A stretch of 64,000 bases of DNA from Pseudocolwellia sp049933045 (GTDB lineage: Bacteria > Pseudomonadota > Gammaproteobacteria > Enterobacterales > Alteromonadaceae), in contig NZ_CP187926.1 in the NCBI RefSeq assembly GCF_049933045.1, forward strand, positions 2,356,001-2,420,000, in the 5' to 3' direction. Under the pieces are notes generated by a model that saw nothing but the letters and a program-made list of their open reading frames with translations, searched no databases and was not told the origin of the DNA. The position numbers and the translations under genes are program-made. Positions 10,236 through 18,914 of the stretch are shown here, one piece after another. The stretch's first letter is position 1, and the number at the start of each line of letters is the position of its first letter.

Positions 10236-10351
10236 GTTAGCTTGATAATAAAGTGGATGTTAAGCCTTAATTGCTTGAAAAAGCTAAGACAAATAATAGG
10301 TTTAACATTCGCTTCATTCAATTCAACTATTTAGCATCTAATAGGGAAATT

Positions 10352-11200
10352 ATGTTTAAAAATACATTAAATAAGAATTTTATCGTTATAACAGCATCTC
10401 TGTTTGTTTTGTTTAATGCTGGCTGTACTTCTGTATCTGATAAAGAGCAGGTTTCATTAAGCCATGGCATAGATGAATCTGCAGGTAATGTTTCCACTTA
10501 TATTATTACTACCGATAGCGCCACTTATCATCTTGAAAAAGAAGGTGGTGGTTTATCGAGTATGATAGATAAAGATGGCATTGACTGGATTGGTTTTACT
10601 AACGAAAAAGGCAGCGGGTGGAAAGGTGAATATAGAGGTTTTCCTAATGCGATACACAAGCAAGACGGTAACTACTTTCATGCAATGAATGCAGGTACCG
10701 ATGTTTCTAACTCTGTTGTTGAAATAGAAACGAAACAGCATGTACGCATTACTTTCACTTCAGGTAATGGTCAATGGCAAGGACAATGGGATTTTTATCC
10801 TGAACGTCTAGACTTTACCATGAGCAAAGTGAGTGCAGGACACCACTACTGGATACAATACGAAGGCGTACCAGGTGGTAAAATGGATGAAACAGACTTT
10901 TGGTTTGCTTCACAAAACCCAACACCACAACCGATTAAAGAACCGTTTTTAGGTGACCTACCCTCGCCTGAATGGATTGCTTTTGGTGATAAAGAACAAT
11001 CGCGTGTACTTTATTTACTGCACCATGAAGATGATGAATACCCTGATAATTATGTGAGCCGCCCTTACATGACAGTGTTTGGTTTTGGTCGTAGCAATAA
11101 AAGAAAATTTCTTGATACTCCTCAAACATTTTCAATTGGTTTTGTTGAATCAACAGAATATTTAAAGGTTGATGAGGCAGTAAAAAGAGTATTGCGTTAG
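10352..11200 (+). CDS. Lipoprotein of unknown function in the sugar-acid locus
   Basis: Starting at the ATG at 10352 (GGGA four bases upstream) gives 282 residues with a clean lipoprotein signal: LFNAGC with the acylated cysteine at 25. The frame stays open upstream to 10271, but that extension would bury the signal. The mature protein is rich in Trp, Tyr, Gly and acidic residues (for example GWKGEYRGFPNAIH and HYWIQYEGVPGGK) and appears beta-rich, as in carbohydrate-binding or carbohydrate-processing proteins. I do not recognise a named family. Its place at the end of the manD operon suggests it acts on the same sugar in the periplasm. No catalytic residues are assigned. Confidence 0.75.
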   Translation: MFKNTLNKNFIVITASLFVLFNAGCTSVSDKEQVSLSHGIDESAGNVSTYIITTDSATYHLEKEGGGLSSMIDKDGIDWIGFTNEKGSGWKGEYRGFPNAIHKQDGNYFHAMNAGTDVSNSVVEIETKQHVRITFTSGNGQWQGQWDFYPERLDFTMSKVSAGHHYWIQYEGVPGGKMDETDFWFASQNPTPQPIKEPFLGDLPSPEWIAFGDKEQSRVLYLLHHEDDEYPDNYVSRPYMTVFGFGRSNKRKFLDTPQTFSIGFVESTEYLKVDEAVKRVLR

Positions 11201-11342
11201 AAGGCGTTTATTATATTAGCTCTTTGATAGTTATATCCATTAATAAGTATTAAAAGTCATACCTAAGAGTATTATCTAAGATTCATACCTTAGGTAATAC
11301 TCAACTAATACCAAGTTGAGCAATCTACAATTTATAGATTAG

Positions 11343-11543
11343 GAATTTGGCAATCTATCCTCCTCCTCCAAAAAATATCTCTCGATAAACTTAAAGAATA
11401 AAAGACCTTTCATCATAGAAATGAATAACATTGATAATTTAGATTTAAGTTTAGGGTTTAAAGTAAGAATAGACAGTACAAATAATACAGGAGCGGGAAT
11501 AAGCCAAGTCTATTTATATAATGACTGTGTTGGGAGAAAATAG
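11343..11543 (+). pseudogene. Decayed fragment resembling an Ig-like domain of a polysaccharide-degrading enzyme
   Basis: An open frame from 11343 to TAG at 11541-11543 (an ATG at 11421 would give 40 residues) reads GFKVRIDSTNNTGAGISQV then YLYND. This has the spacing of the repeated domain (V-x-V-D...G-x-I-x-x-V-x-L-Y-x-x-D) seen in agarases, alginate lyases and other marine carbohydrate-active enzymes. There is no signal, no catalytic domain and no continuation. It is best read as a relic, from memory of the family pattern only. Confidence 0.33.
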
Positions 11544-11590
11544 AAGATAAAGATAAAAGTACAGTTAACAAAAATCAAATCTAAATTGAG

Positions 11591-11615
11591 TTAAGTTAAG
11601 TTAAGTTAAGTTAAG
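11591..11615. repeat. Five tandem copies of TTAAG
   Basis: Five perfect TTAAG units, followed by one imperfect TTAAA, lie in the convergent spacer just before the 3' end of the diguanylate cyclase gene. The tract is prone to slippage but lies outside coding sequence. Confidence 0.85.
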
Positions 11616-11652
11616 TTAAAGAGAGTAAAGCCACTTATTGTTAGTTTTAAAG

Positions 11653-13572
11653 CTATGCATCACGATCCCAAAGTAACACTTGATTTCGACCACTATTTTT
11701 AATTTGATATAAAGCATTATCAGCAAACTGCATCACATCTTCTGGCAAGTCACCTGCCATCCATTTAGATAAACCAATAGAAATAGTGACATCTAAACCC
11801 GTAATATCCATCTCGTTAGTTACATCAATCATCTTCGAACGGATTTTTTCCATTACAGTTAAAGCATCACTACAATCAGTATGAGGTAAAATAATTAAGA
11901 ACTCTTCTCCTCCGATACGACCAATAACATCAGAAGATCGTAAATTTTGAGTGCAAAGCTTAGCGAATAAACGTAATACTTGATCACCCGTTGCATGGCC
12001 AAAGCTATCATTAATTTTCTTAAACCAATCTAAATCAATCATAGCTACGCATAGATCACTTTTATAACGTTCAGACTGTGAAATTTGCTTTTTCAAATAC
12101 GATAAAATATAACGTCTGTTGTAAAGGCCTGTTAATTCATCGGTTGTTGCTAATATTTCAAGCTTGCGACGGTTAGTCATACTTCGATAAATCAAAATAA
12201 CCATTAACGCACTAAAAGCTACAGCTAATATGGCAATAACTAACAAGAATAAATTTCTATTTCTTTGTGCGTTAATTTCATTTGACTGTCTTAAATTTTG
12301 CTCTAAAAGCACATCATTCTCTAACTCTTGAGATTTAAGATCATAATCAACACGAATTTGATGTAGTTGATCAGAACTTTGTTGGTTCCTGTGGCTCTTA
12401 TATTTGCTATAAACCGACTTCAGCAACTCGTAAGATTCTTTATATTTTTCTTGCTGAAACAATAAGGTTGAACGAGTTTCATCAAGTGTAAGAGCAATAT
12501 CTGGCATCTCTTTTCTTACTAATTCTTGTTCTACTTCTTGAATATAATACTCTGCCATTTCAGTATTATTTTGTTGTAACGCTATAGTTGCTAATAAATT
12601 TCCTGTTGAAATATTAGCCTTACGATTATTTGCATTAATAAAAATATCTTTCGCGCTAAGTAACTGCATTCGAGCAAGAGAAAAATTTTCTTGCTTAATA
12701 TTAATGTTAGCTAATTGTAATAAGCTGTATGCCTCGCCTTGTGTATCATTAATTTCTTTAGAGATAGAAAGCGATTCTTCCAAATTCTTTTGACCTAATT
12801 CGATATTGCCTACTGAATAATTTGCTCTGCCAAGGCCATACAAAATTAAACTTAAAGTATTCAGTTGTTTATTAGCACGAAAAACTATTTCAGCTTCCTC
12901 ATAATAAGGAATAGCTAATAAATAATCTTTTCTCGCTTCATGAACTTGTGCAAGTAATATAGCAAAATCACCGCGCTTATAAGCCCCTGTATCAAGTGGT
13001 GCTATTAAGTATCCTTTTTGAGCATATTTTAAGGCACTAGCAAAATCATCTAACGTTGTATGAAAAATAGATTGTGTGTACAACGCCATCAAGTAGATAG
13101 AAGTTGCATCGTTCATTTCAGACCATTCTAGCGCTTCTTTAACCCCATCAACACCTAGCGTTATTTGCCCTACCATTTCAAAAGCTAGCGCTTCGAATAA
13201 ACGTAAATGATGATAAAGCCAAGGTTGTTCATTTGAATCAATAAAAGTTAATGCCTGTTGAACAGAGTCTAAGGCTTTTTGAGGATAAATAAGGGTGTAA
13301 TATGCTTGGCTCAAAACACCATAATATTGAGCTTTTTGAATGTCAGAGGCACTTGCAGAGATGGGGGTGCCTTCAAGCTGAGCTAAAGCAGTAGCAGGGT
13401 TAGCTGTTAAAGATAAATAATAGGCTTGGTATGGCGCTTCAAATGCTTTAAGCATCGTGCTGTTCTCTTTAGCGTGACTACTAAATAAAAGTCCAATACA
13501 CAAGAAAACCCACAATGTACTTATTCTAAAAGGCAAACATAAGTAAGCTATTATTTTTTTGACTATAAGCAA
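11653..13572 (-). CDS. TPR-repeat sensor diguanylate cyclase (GGDEF)
   Basis: The 639-residue protein has an N-terminal signal or membrane segment, a long helical region of TPR-like repeats (about residues 45-400), a membrane segment near 425-447, and a C-terminal GGDEF domain. The active-site loop is GGEEF (RIGGEEFLIILP), so it should make cyclic di-GMP. TPRs outside and cyclase inside suggest a periplasmic sensor. The start is TTG at 13572 with GGAGG six bases upstream, a strong site that outweighs the rare codon. The trigger is unknown. Confidence 0.9.
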   Translation of the reverse strand: MLIVKKIIAYLCLPFRISTLWVFLCIGLLFSSHAKENSTMLKAFEAPYQAYYLSLTANPATALAQLEGTPISASASDIQKAQYYGVLSQAYYTLIYPQKALDSVQQALTFIDSNEQPWLYHHLRLFEALAFEMVGQITLGVDGVKEALEWSEMNDATSIYLMALYTQSIFHTTLDDFASALKYAQKGYLIAPLDTGAYKRGDFAILLAQVHEARKDYLLAIPYYEEAEIVFRANKQLNTLSLILYGLGRANYSVGNIELGQKNLEESLSISKEINDTQGEAYSLLQLANINIKQENFSLARMQLLSAKDIFINANNRKANISTGNLLATIALQQNNTEMAEYYIQEVEQELVRKEMPDIALTLDETRSTLLFQQEKYKESYELLKSVYSKYKSHRNQQSSDQLHQIRVDYDLKSQELENDVLLEQNLRQSNEINAQRNRNLFLLVIAILAVAFSALMVILIYRSMTNRRKLEILATTDELTGLYNRRYILSYLKKQISQSERYKSDLCVAMIDLDWFKKINDSFGHATGDQVLRLFAKLCTQNLRSSDVIGRIGGEEFLIILPHTDCSDALTVMEKIRSKMIDVTNEMDITGLDVTISIGLSKWMAGDLPEDVMQFADNALYQIKNSGRNQVLLWDRDA

Positions 13573-13829
13573 CTATATCCTCCTCTGAATAAATAAAGTA
13601 AAAAAATCCTGGTCTTTTATTGATTAAATACAAACCCACACAAAACATCAATAGCTAATTTGATGTTTAAAATAGCTACTGGTCATATTAGTTTAAAATA
13701 TAATAAAGTCGATGTTTTTTAATTAGATAAACATGATATTTGAATAACGCTTAATGAACTTTAATAAGACCACTGTTATCATTGAATATAACCTACAACA
13801 ATTATGTTTTAACATAATAAGTGATCCTA

Positions 13830-14717
13830 ATGGCAGCCAACTACTCACTCGATGATTTACGATTTTTTTGCACGATAGTAAAACTCGGTAGTTTTAAAAA
13901 AGCATCAGAAAGTCTCGATATGTCACTATCGACCTTAAGCCGTAGAATACGTTTGTTAGAGCAAGCCTTACAATTAACCTTACTTAATCGAGATGCTCAT
14001 CGAGTCACATTAACCCATACTGGAGAGCTTTATTACCAGCGCTATCGAGATTTGTTTTATGAGTTTGATTGTATAGAGAAAGAGTTAACTGAAGAAAAGC
14101 ATCAGCCGAAAGGAAAAATTAGAATTTCTGCCCCTATTTACATGGGTAAGCACTTCTTAAGCGCTATTTTTTGTGACTTTTTACTAGAGTATCCAGAAAT
14201 TCAATTAGATTTACGTTTATCAAACGACTTAATTGATATAGAAAAGCAAGGTATCGACATTGCTTTTCGAGTCAGAAATCCTGCCATTGATAACTGGGTT
14301 ATTAGAGAGCTAAAACGTACTCATAATGTGTTATGTGGCAATTCTAGCCAAGCTTACGATCTTATTACTCATCCTGAACAATTAGAACAACAACCCAAAG
14401 TTATCTGTTTTGGACTAACACCATGGCAATTAAAAAATCAGCTAACAGGAGAAGAATACCAATGTCATCCAAACAAACATATTCGACTTGAAGTAGATGA
14501 AATACAAATGATGCAATATGCAGTTGAATCTGGCGTTGGCATTAGTTACATGCCTGACTATATAGCCTTGCCATTAATAGAGTCAGGAAAACTTCAACGT
14601 ATTCTTCCTGACTGGCAAAGTGAAGGACAACCTTTTTCAATGCTTTACCGTGACCGAAAGCAAATCCCCCATCGAGTGAGGTTACTTATAGAATATACAC
14701 TGCAGCACTTTTCATAA
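13830..14717 (+). CDS. LysR-family transcriptional regulator
   Basis: The protein has an N-terminal winged helix-turn-helix (YSLDDLRFFCTIVKLGSFKK, then SLSTLSRRIRLLE) and a C-terminal LysR substrate domain. ATG at 13830 gives 295 residues; a GTG three codons upstream is also possible. The closest relatives in style are the CrgA/DsdC-like regulators. It is convergent with an EamA exporter gene, not divergent from a target, so its target is not evident. A terminator-like hairpin overlaps its end. Confidence 0.88.
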   Translation: MAANYSLDDLRFFCTIVKLGSFKKASESLDMSLSTLSRRIRLLEQALQLTLLNRDAHRVTLTHTGELYYQRYRDLFYEFDCIEKELTEEKHQPKGKIRISAPIYMGKHFLSAIFCDFLLEYPEIQLDLRLSNDLIDIEKQGIDIAFRVRNPAIDNWVIRELKRTHNVLCGNSSQAYDLITHPEQLEQQPKVICFGLTPWQLKNQLTGEEYQCHPNKHIRLEVDEIQMMQYAVESGVGISYMPDYIALPLIESGKLQRILPDWQSEGQPFSMLYRDRKQIPHRVRLLIEYTLQHFS

Positions 14718-14742
14718 AATAAAGCAGTGTATAGTTTTGTCT
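14695..14742 (+). terminator. Hairpin terminator at the LysR gene end
   Basis: ATACACTGC (14695-14703) pairs with GCAGTGTAT (14724-14732), followed by a T-rich stretch. It overlaps the last codons of the LysR gene and lies just before the convergent exporter stop. Confidence 0.45.
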
Positions 14743-14743
14743 T

Positions 14744-15616
14744 TTAAAAGCTTAACCTCAAAACAATAACACCTAGAAAAGCAGTCGTTAATCCTACAAG
14801 CTCTTGTCGAGTAAAAGACTCTTTTAGAATAATGCGAGAGTACAGCAGAATAATTAAAATATTCATCCCCGAAATAGCCGAAACTAACCCCGTATTACCA
14901 ATAGAAAAAGCCGAAATGATGGCAATCATACCTGCAACATTCGTTAAGCCAATAAGTAAGCCACAAGAAAACGTTTTAACTCCAGACCAGTTAGGTCGAA
15001 CATCATTAGGGTCATCTACAATACTTCCACGCCCTACCAACCAACTCATAGCAAACAGAAAACTACCAAAACCAAACATCAAGGTTAACGTCGAAAAGGT
15101 ATCAGCTTCAAGCAAGGTAGATTGCTTACTTAATAAATCATTAAATGAAAAGAATAATGCCGCAAGCAAGCCCCATTGAGCACCTTGTAAATTGCTCAAT
15201 GAAATATCATTGGAATAACGAATAATATAAAGGCCCCCGAAAATAATGAAAAATCCGATCAGCTGAAGCGTTGTTAAGGTTTCTTGCCATAATAGAAAAG
15301 CAAACATCAGCACAAACAGAGGCGTTAACCCAGACAAAATACTGATCAGAGACGCCTTCCCCATTGAAAAACCTTTGTGCAAAAAAGCATTCGCTGCAAA
15401 AGAGCCGAAGCCTAATGCTAAACCAACAACAATATCTCGCCATCCGTACCATTTATGATCAAACACGAGCATACCTAAAATACTGATCATAAAGCCTACA
15501 AAAAAAACACCGAATAATAATAAATTACGATTCATTCTTTTTTGTGATGTCCATTGATACATTACTCCTCTAGCCCCGAAAAAAACGGTGGCGAATAATG
15601 CAAAAATTATCCACAT
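14744..15616 (-). CDS. EamA/DMT-family transporter
   Basis: The 290-residue protein has about ten hydrophobic helices in two homologous halves, the layout of drug/metabolite transporters. The second half includes GLVSAISGMNILIILLYSRI followed by ESFTRQELVGL, a typical EamA ending. It is an inner-membrane exporter or permease whose substrate cannot be predicted. ATG start with GGGAT upstream. It is convergent with the LysR gene. Confidence 0.85.
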   Translation of the reverse strand: MWIIFALFATVFFGARGVMYQWTSQKRMNRNLLLFGVFFVGFMISILGMLVFDHKWYGWRDIVVGLALGFGSFAANAFLHKGFSMGKASLISILSGLTPLFVLMFAFLLWQETLTTLQLIGFFIIFGGLYIIRYSNDISLSNLQGAQWGLLAALFFSFNDLLSKQSTLLEADTFSTLTLMFGFGSFLFAMSWLVGRGSIVDDPNDVRPNWSGVKTFSCGLLIGLTNVAGMIAIISAFSIGNTGLVSAISGMNILIILLYSRIILKESFTRQELVGLTTAFLGVIVLRLSF

Positions 15617-16316
15617 AATAAATTGATCCCTTTAAAAATTTGAATGAAGTAATACTTAAATTTACTACTACCTAATATGACGACCATAAGGCGTCTAACA
15701 TAAAATTACTGATATAAAGAATAACTAACACAAGCGATTATCTTACGTTACTAACTGAATTGCTTAGTTACTTAATTTAAAAGTAGATAGCGCATGATAT
15801 ATATATTTACAGGACTACCAGAAGAGAAAGTAAGACTTAGTGTTGCATTAGAAATAAACCAACTACAAAACCAATTATTCCATTCAGTTATTCAGGTCTA
15901 TTCTGATTTTTAATCACTTAATCGAAAAATACCATCGAGCAAACAACTAAACTATTAATACATAGCTGATAAAAAACAAACGCAAGTATATCCACTTTAT
16001 TAATATTATATATAAGCATAAGCGGCATAGTACATTTCATAAATGGTATCTATAAAAACTAGGATATAATTCTAAAGGGAATACAGTGGGTATACATTAC
16101 CTATCAACTCGATATAGTAGGTATCGACTTAACAATATTTATGAATATTTACAGCAACATATTTTAAAGCAATGTTAATTCTTAGTTGATTCCGCTTACC
16201 GTGACAGGGATAATTAAAAATAACAATTACATTGTGCTTAATGCGTAATAATTTAAACATGAAAATCAGTTATTATTATGTTAAAACAGCAACTTAAACA
16301 AACAAAGTGAACTGCA
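15617..16316. other. 700-bp AT-rich intergenic region
   Basis: This region separates the divergent EamA and sbcB genes. A 39-codon frame at 15794-15913 is the only small ORF seen. It has no clear ribosome site and no recognisable similarity. No RNA gene, repeat or mobile element is evident. It must hold both promoters. Confidence 0.6.
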
Positions 16317-17759
16317 ATGAATAATAACGAGCAACCAACGATTCTCTGGCACGACTACGAAACATGGGGGATATCTCCAAAGCTTGATAAACCTTCTCAG
16401 TTTGCTGGAATTAGAACCGATTACGATTTAAATATTGTTGGCGAGCCAGAAATGTTTTATTGCCAGCCTCCTCAAGATTATCTGCCTCAGCCTGAAGCTT
16501 GTTTAGTAACAGGTATTACGCCTCAAAAAGCCCTGAAAGAAGGTTTAACTGAAGCTGAGTTTGCGGATCGTATCCATACATTATTTACGCAACCCAATAC
16601 CTGTGTTGCTGGCTATAATAGTATTCGTTTTGATGATGAAGTGACACGTTACCTACTTTATCGTAACTTTTACGACCCGTATGCGCGTGAATGGCAAAAT
16701 GGTAATAGCCGCTGGGACATTATTGATATGGTGCGAGCCTGTTATGCGCTGCGTCCTGAAGGTATTGAATGGCCAACTAACGATGATGGTTTAGTAAGTT
16801 TTAGATTAGAATTATTAACTAAAGCCAATGGCATTAATCATGAAGCTGCCCATGATGCGATGAGTGATGTTTATGCAACTATTGCTATGGCAAAACTTAT
16901 TAAAGAAAAGCAGCCAAAACTTTACGACTTTATTTTTAATTTAAAAAATAAGAAACAAGTGTCAGAGCTTATTGATGTTTACAACATGATACCGATTGTT
17001 CATACCTCTAGTAAAGTTTCTTCCGCTCATGGTTGCACAAGTTGGTTTGCGCCAATAAGTTATCATCCTACCAATAAGAATGCCGTTATTGCGATTGATT
17101 TAGCAAGAGATCCTCAACCACTGTTTGATTTAACGAGCGAACAAATTAAAGCGCGTTTATATACTCGACATGATGAGTTAGAGGAAGGCGAATTACCTAT
17201 CCCTGTGAAGCTTATTCATGTAAACAAATGCCCGGTTATTGCTCCTGCTAAAACATTATTACCTGTAAATGCTGCACGTTTAGATATTCCACGTGAAGTG
17301 TGTTTAGCTAATTTAGCTAAACTTAAAAAGAATACAGAGCTTAGAGATAAGCTCACAGATGTATTTGCTCAAAGCTATGACAAAGACACAACCATAGATG
17401 CTGAACAATCGTTATATGGCGGAAATTTCTTTTCTCATAGCGATAAAGCTCAAATGGATATTTTACATCAGATTAATCCTGAGCAACTTGCTAGTCATCC
17501 TTTTGAATTTCAAGACACGCGCTTACCGACTTTATTATTTAGATATAGAGCAAGAAACTTCCCTTACACTTTATCAAGTGATGAGCTGCAGAAATGGAAG
17601 AATTATTGTGAAAATAAACTACAATATGGAGAAGCGGGTCTGTTAAGTGTTGATGAGTTTGTCATGAAAATTGAAAACTTAGCCCTTGAACATGAAAATA
17701 ACCCTGAAAAGATGAAAGTATTAAAAGCACTTTATCAATATGTACAGGGGGTTAATTGA
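16317..17759 (+). CDS. sbcB: Exodeoxyribonuclease I
   Basis: The 480-residue protein degrades single-stranded DNA from the 3' end and serves in recombination and mismatch repair. The DEDDh exonuclease residues are visible: D and E in HDYETWG (about residues 12-18), NSIRFDDEVT near 100, and HDAMSDVYATI near 178-188. SH3-like and helical domains follow. Similarity to E. coli ExoI runs the full length (PEACLVTGITPQ, RNFYDPYAREWQ), and the length is close to its 475 residues. The stop overlaps an alternative TTG start of the next gene, suggesting co-transcription. Confidence 0.96.
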   Translation: MNNNEQPTILWHDYETWGISPKLDKPSQFAGIRTDYDLNIVGEPEMFYCQPPQDYLPQPEACLVTGITPQKALKEGLTEAEFADRIHTLFTQPNTCVAGYNSIRFDDEVTRYLLYRNFYDPYAREWQNGNSRWDIIDMVRACYALRPEGIEWPTNDDGLVSFRLELLTKANGINHEAAHDAMSDVYATIAMAKLIKEKQPKLYDFIFNLKNKKQVSELIDVYNMIPIVHTSSKVSSAHGCTSWFAPISYHPTNKNAVIAIDLARDPQPLFDLTSEQIKARLYTRHDELEEGELPIPVKLIHVNKCPVIAPAKTLLPVNAARLDIPREVCLANLAKLKKNTELRDKLTDVFAQSYDKDTTIDAEQSLYGGNFFSHSDKAQMDILHQINPEQLASHPFEFQDTRLPTLLFRYRARNFPYTLSSDELQKWKNYCENKLQYGEAGLLSVDEFVMKIENLALEHENNPEKMKVLKALYQYVQGVN

Positions 17760-17782
17760 GCGAACCTAAAAGGGAATTAAGT

Positions 17783-18277
17783 ATGCATACTCGAATTTAT
17801 CAGTTTAGCGCTGATGATCACCGTGGTGAGAAAATAGAGTTATCAAACTATATTGGTAAAGTTGTTTTAATTGTTAATACCGCCAGTGAATGTGGCTTTA
17901 CCGAGCAGTACAAAGGTCTTCAAGAGCTTCACGACAAATACAATACGCAAGGTTTTGAAGTATTAGCCTTTCCTTGTAATCAATTTAAGCAGCAAGAAAA
18001 AGGCAGTAATGCTGATATAAAATCATTCTGTGATTTACAGTTTAATATTAAATTTGATTTGTTTAGTAAAGTTGACGTGAATGGAACAAACGCTCACCCA
18101 CTCTTTAAATTTTTGAAAAAAGAAGCTCCTGGCATTTTAGGTACAAAAAGTATTAAGTGGAATTTCACGAAGTTTTTAGTCAATAAAGAAGGGCAAGTGA
18201 TAAAAAGGTTTGCCACTATAACTAAACCACAACAGCTCGAAAGTGATATAGAAAAGTCATTAGAGATGAAATGTTAA
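17783..18277 (+). CDS. Glutathione peroxidase (cysteine type, BtuE-like)
   Basis: The 164-residue thiol peroxidase reduces hydrogen and organic peroxides. The active cysteine is in TASECGFT, with the Gln of FPCNQF and the Trp/Asn of KWNFTKF completing the catalytic set. Cysteine rather than selenocysteine is used. ATG at 17783, with GGGA upstream, matches the usual family N-terminus. A TTG at 17756 overlapping the sbcB stop would add nine residues and is less likely. Confidence 0.93.
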   Translation: MHTRIYQFSADDHRGEKIELSNYIGKVVLIVNTASECGFTEQYKGLQELHDKYNTQGFEVLAFPCNQFKQQEKGSNADIKSFCDLQFNIKFDLFSKVDVNGTNAHPLFKFLKKEAPGILGTKSIKWNFTKFLVNKEGQVIKRFATITKPQQLESDIEKSLEMKC

Positions 18278-18504
18278 TCTGTACTTCATTACTTAGCTTT
18301 TGTTTCGTTAACCTCATTAACAACAAAAACTAAAAATCGTATATTAATAAAGCATCAATAGTATATTGACAGCTTATTAACAAACTTAATTCACTTTAAT
18401 TTCAAACACTACCGTAAAAACCAACCAACTGGTCCAATTTCATACAATATATTCAATACAAATAGACTACACTGTATACATAATAATAATTTTAGTGGTG
18501 CATC

Positions 18505-18732
18505 ATGGTTAGCGACAAAAATAAAAATCCAACAAAGGATCTAAATATGGAGGGTGAAGACAAAGAAGTAGAGTTACATACTTATCTCAGCAAAATAATG
18601 TTATTTCCAGAAGACTTACAAGACAAAATTATTGAAGATATTGGAATGTTACCACGTTGTACTAAAGCTGCAGTGAACGAGCTTTTGGCTTCTTACTCGG
18701 CATTAAAAGATAGCAGGATAAAAAAACATTAA
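18505..18732 (+). CDS. Small hypothetical protein
   Basis: The 75-residue frame has a charged N-terminus and an amphipathic C-terminal part (YLSKIMLFPEDLQDKIIEDI). No family is recognised, and no signal or membrane segment is seen. A second ATG at 18547, seven bases after AAGGA, would give 61 residues and is arguably the better start. It is monocistronic, with its own upstream spacer and a convergent hairpin downstream. A cytoplasmic helical protein is the most that can be said. Confidence 0.6.
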   Translation: MVSDKNKNPTKDLNMEGEDKEVELHTYLSKIMLFPEDLQDKIIEDIGMLPRCTKAAVNELLASYSALKDSRIKKH

Positions 18733-18865
18733 ACAGGCAATAATACGGCCAACTTACTAAACCGTGTTAGTAACAGTTAAAGCACTGATAAATAAATAAA
18801 AAAATAAAAGTGTATATTGATAGATTTAACAGCCATAAGATCTAAAACATCATTACGGCTTCAAC

Positions 18866-18908
18866 AATAATCTATTACTTAATCTGAATAAGTAATAGAT
18901 TATTTTAG
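18866..18908. terminator. Convergent hairpin terminator before uvrB end
   Basis: A perfect 16-bp inverted repeat (arms 18866-18881 and 18889-18904, loop 7 nt) with ATTATTTTAG on its right side. It separates the small hypothetical gene from the convergent uvrB gene and could serve both strands. Confidence 0.7.
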
Positions 18909-18914
18909 TTCAGG

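Larger units (their letters stand above)
11201..11652. other. Intergenic region between the sugar-acid operon and the diguanylate cyclase gene
   Basis: This is the convergent spacer. It holds the domain relic at 11343-11543 and a pentanucleotide tandem repeat at 11591-11615. No intact gene is seen. Confidence 0.6.

Noticed and set aside
15794..15913. 39-codon ORF in the spacer upstream of sbcB
   Set aside because: No ribosome site, no similarity recognised, and such lengths are expected by chance in AT-rich DNA.
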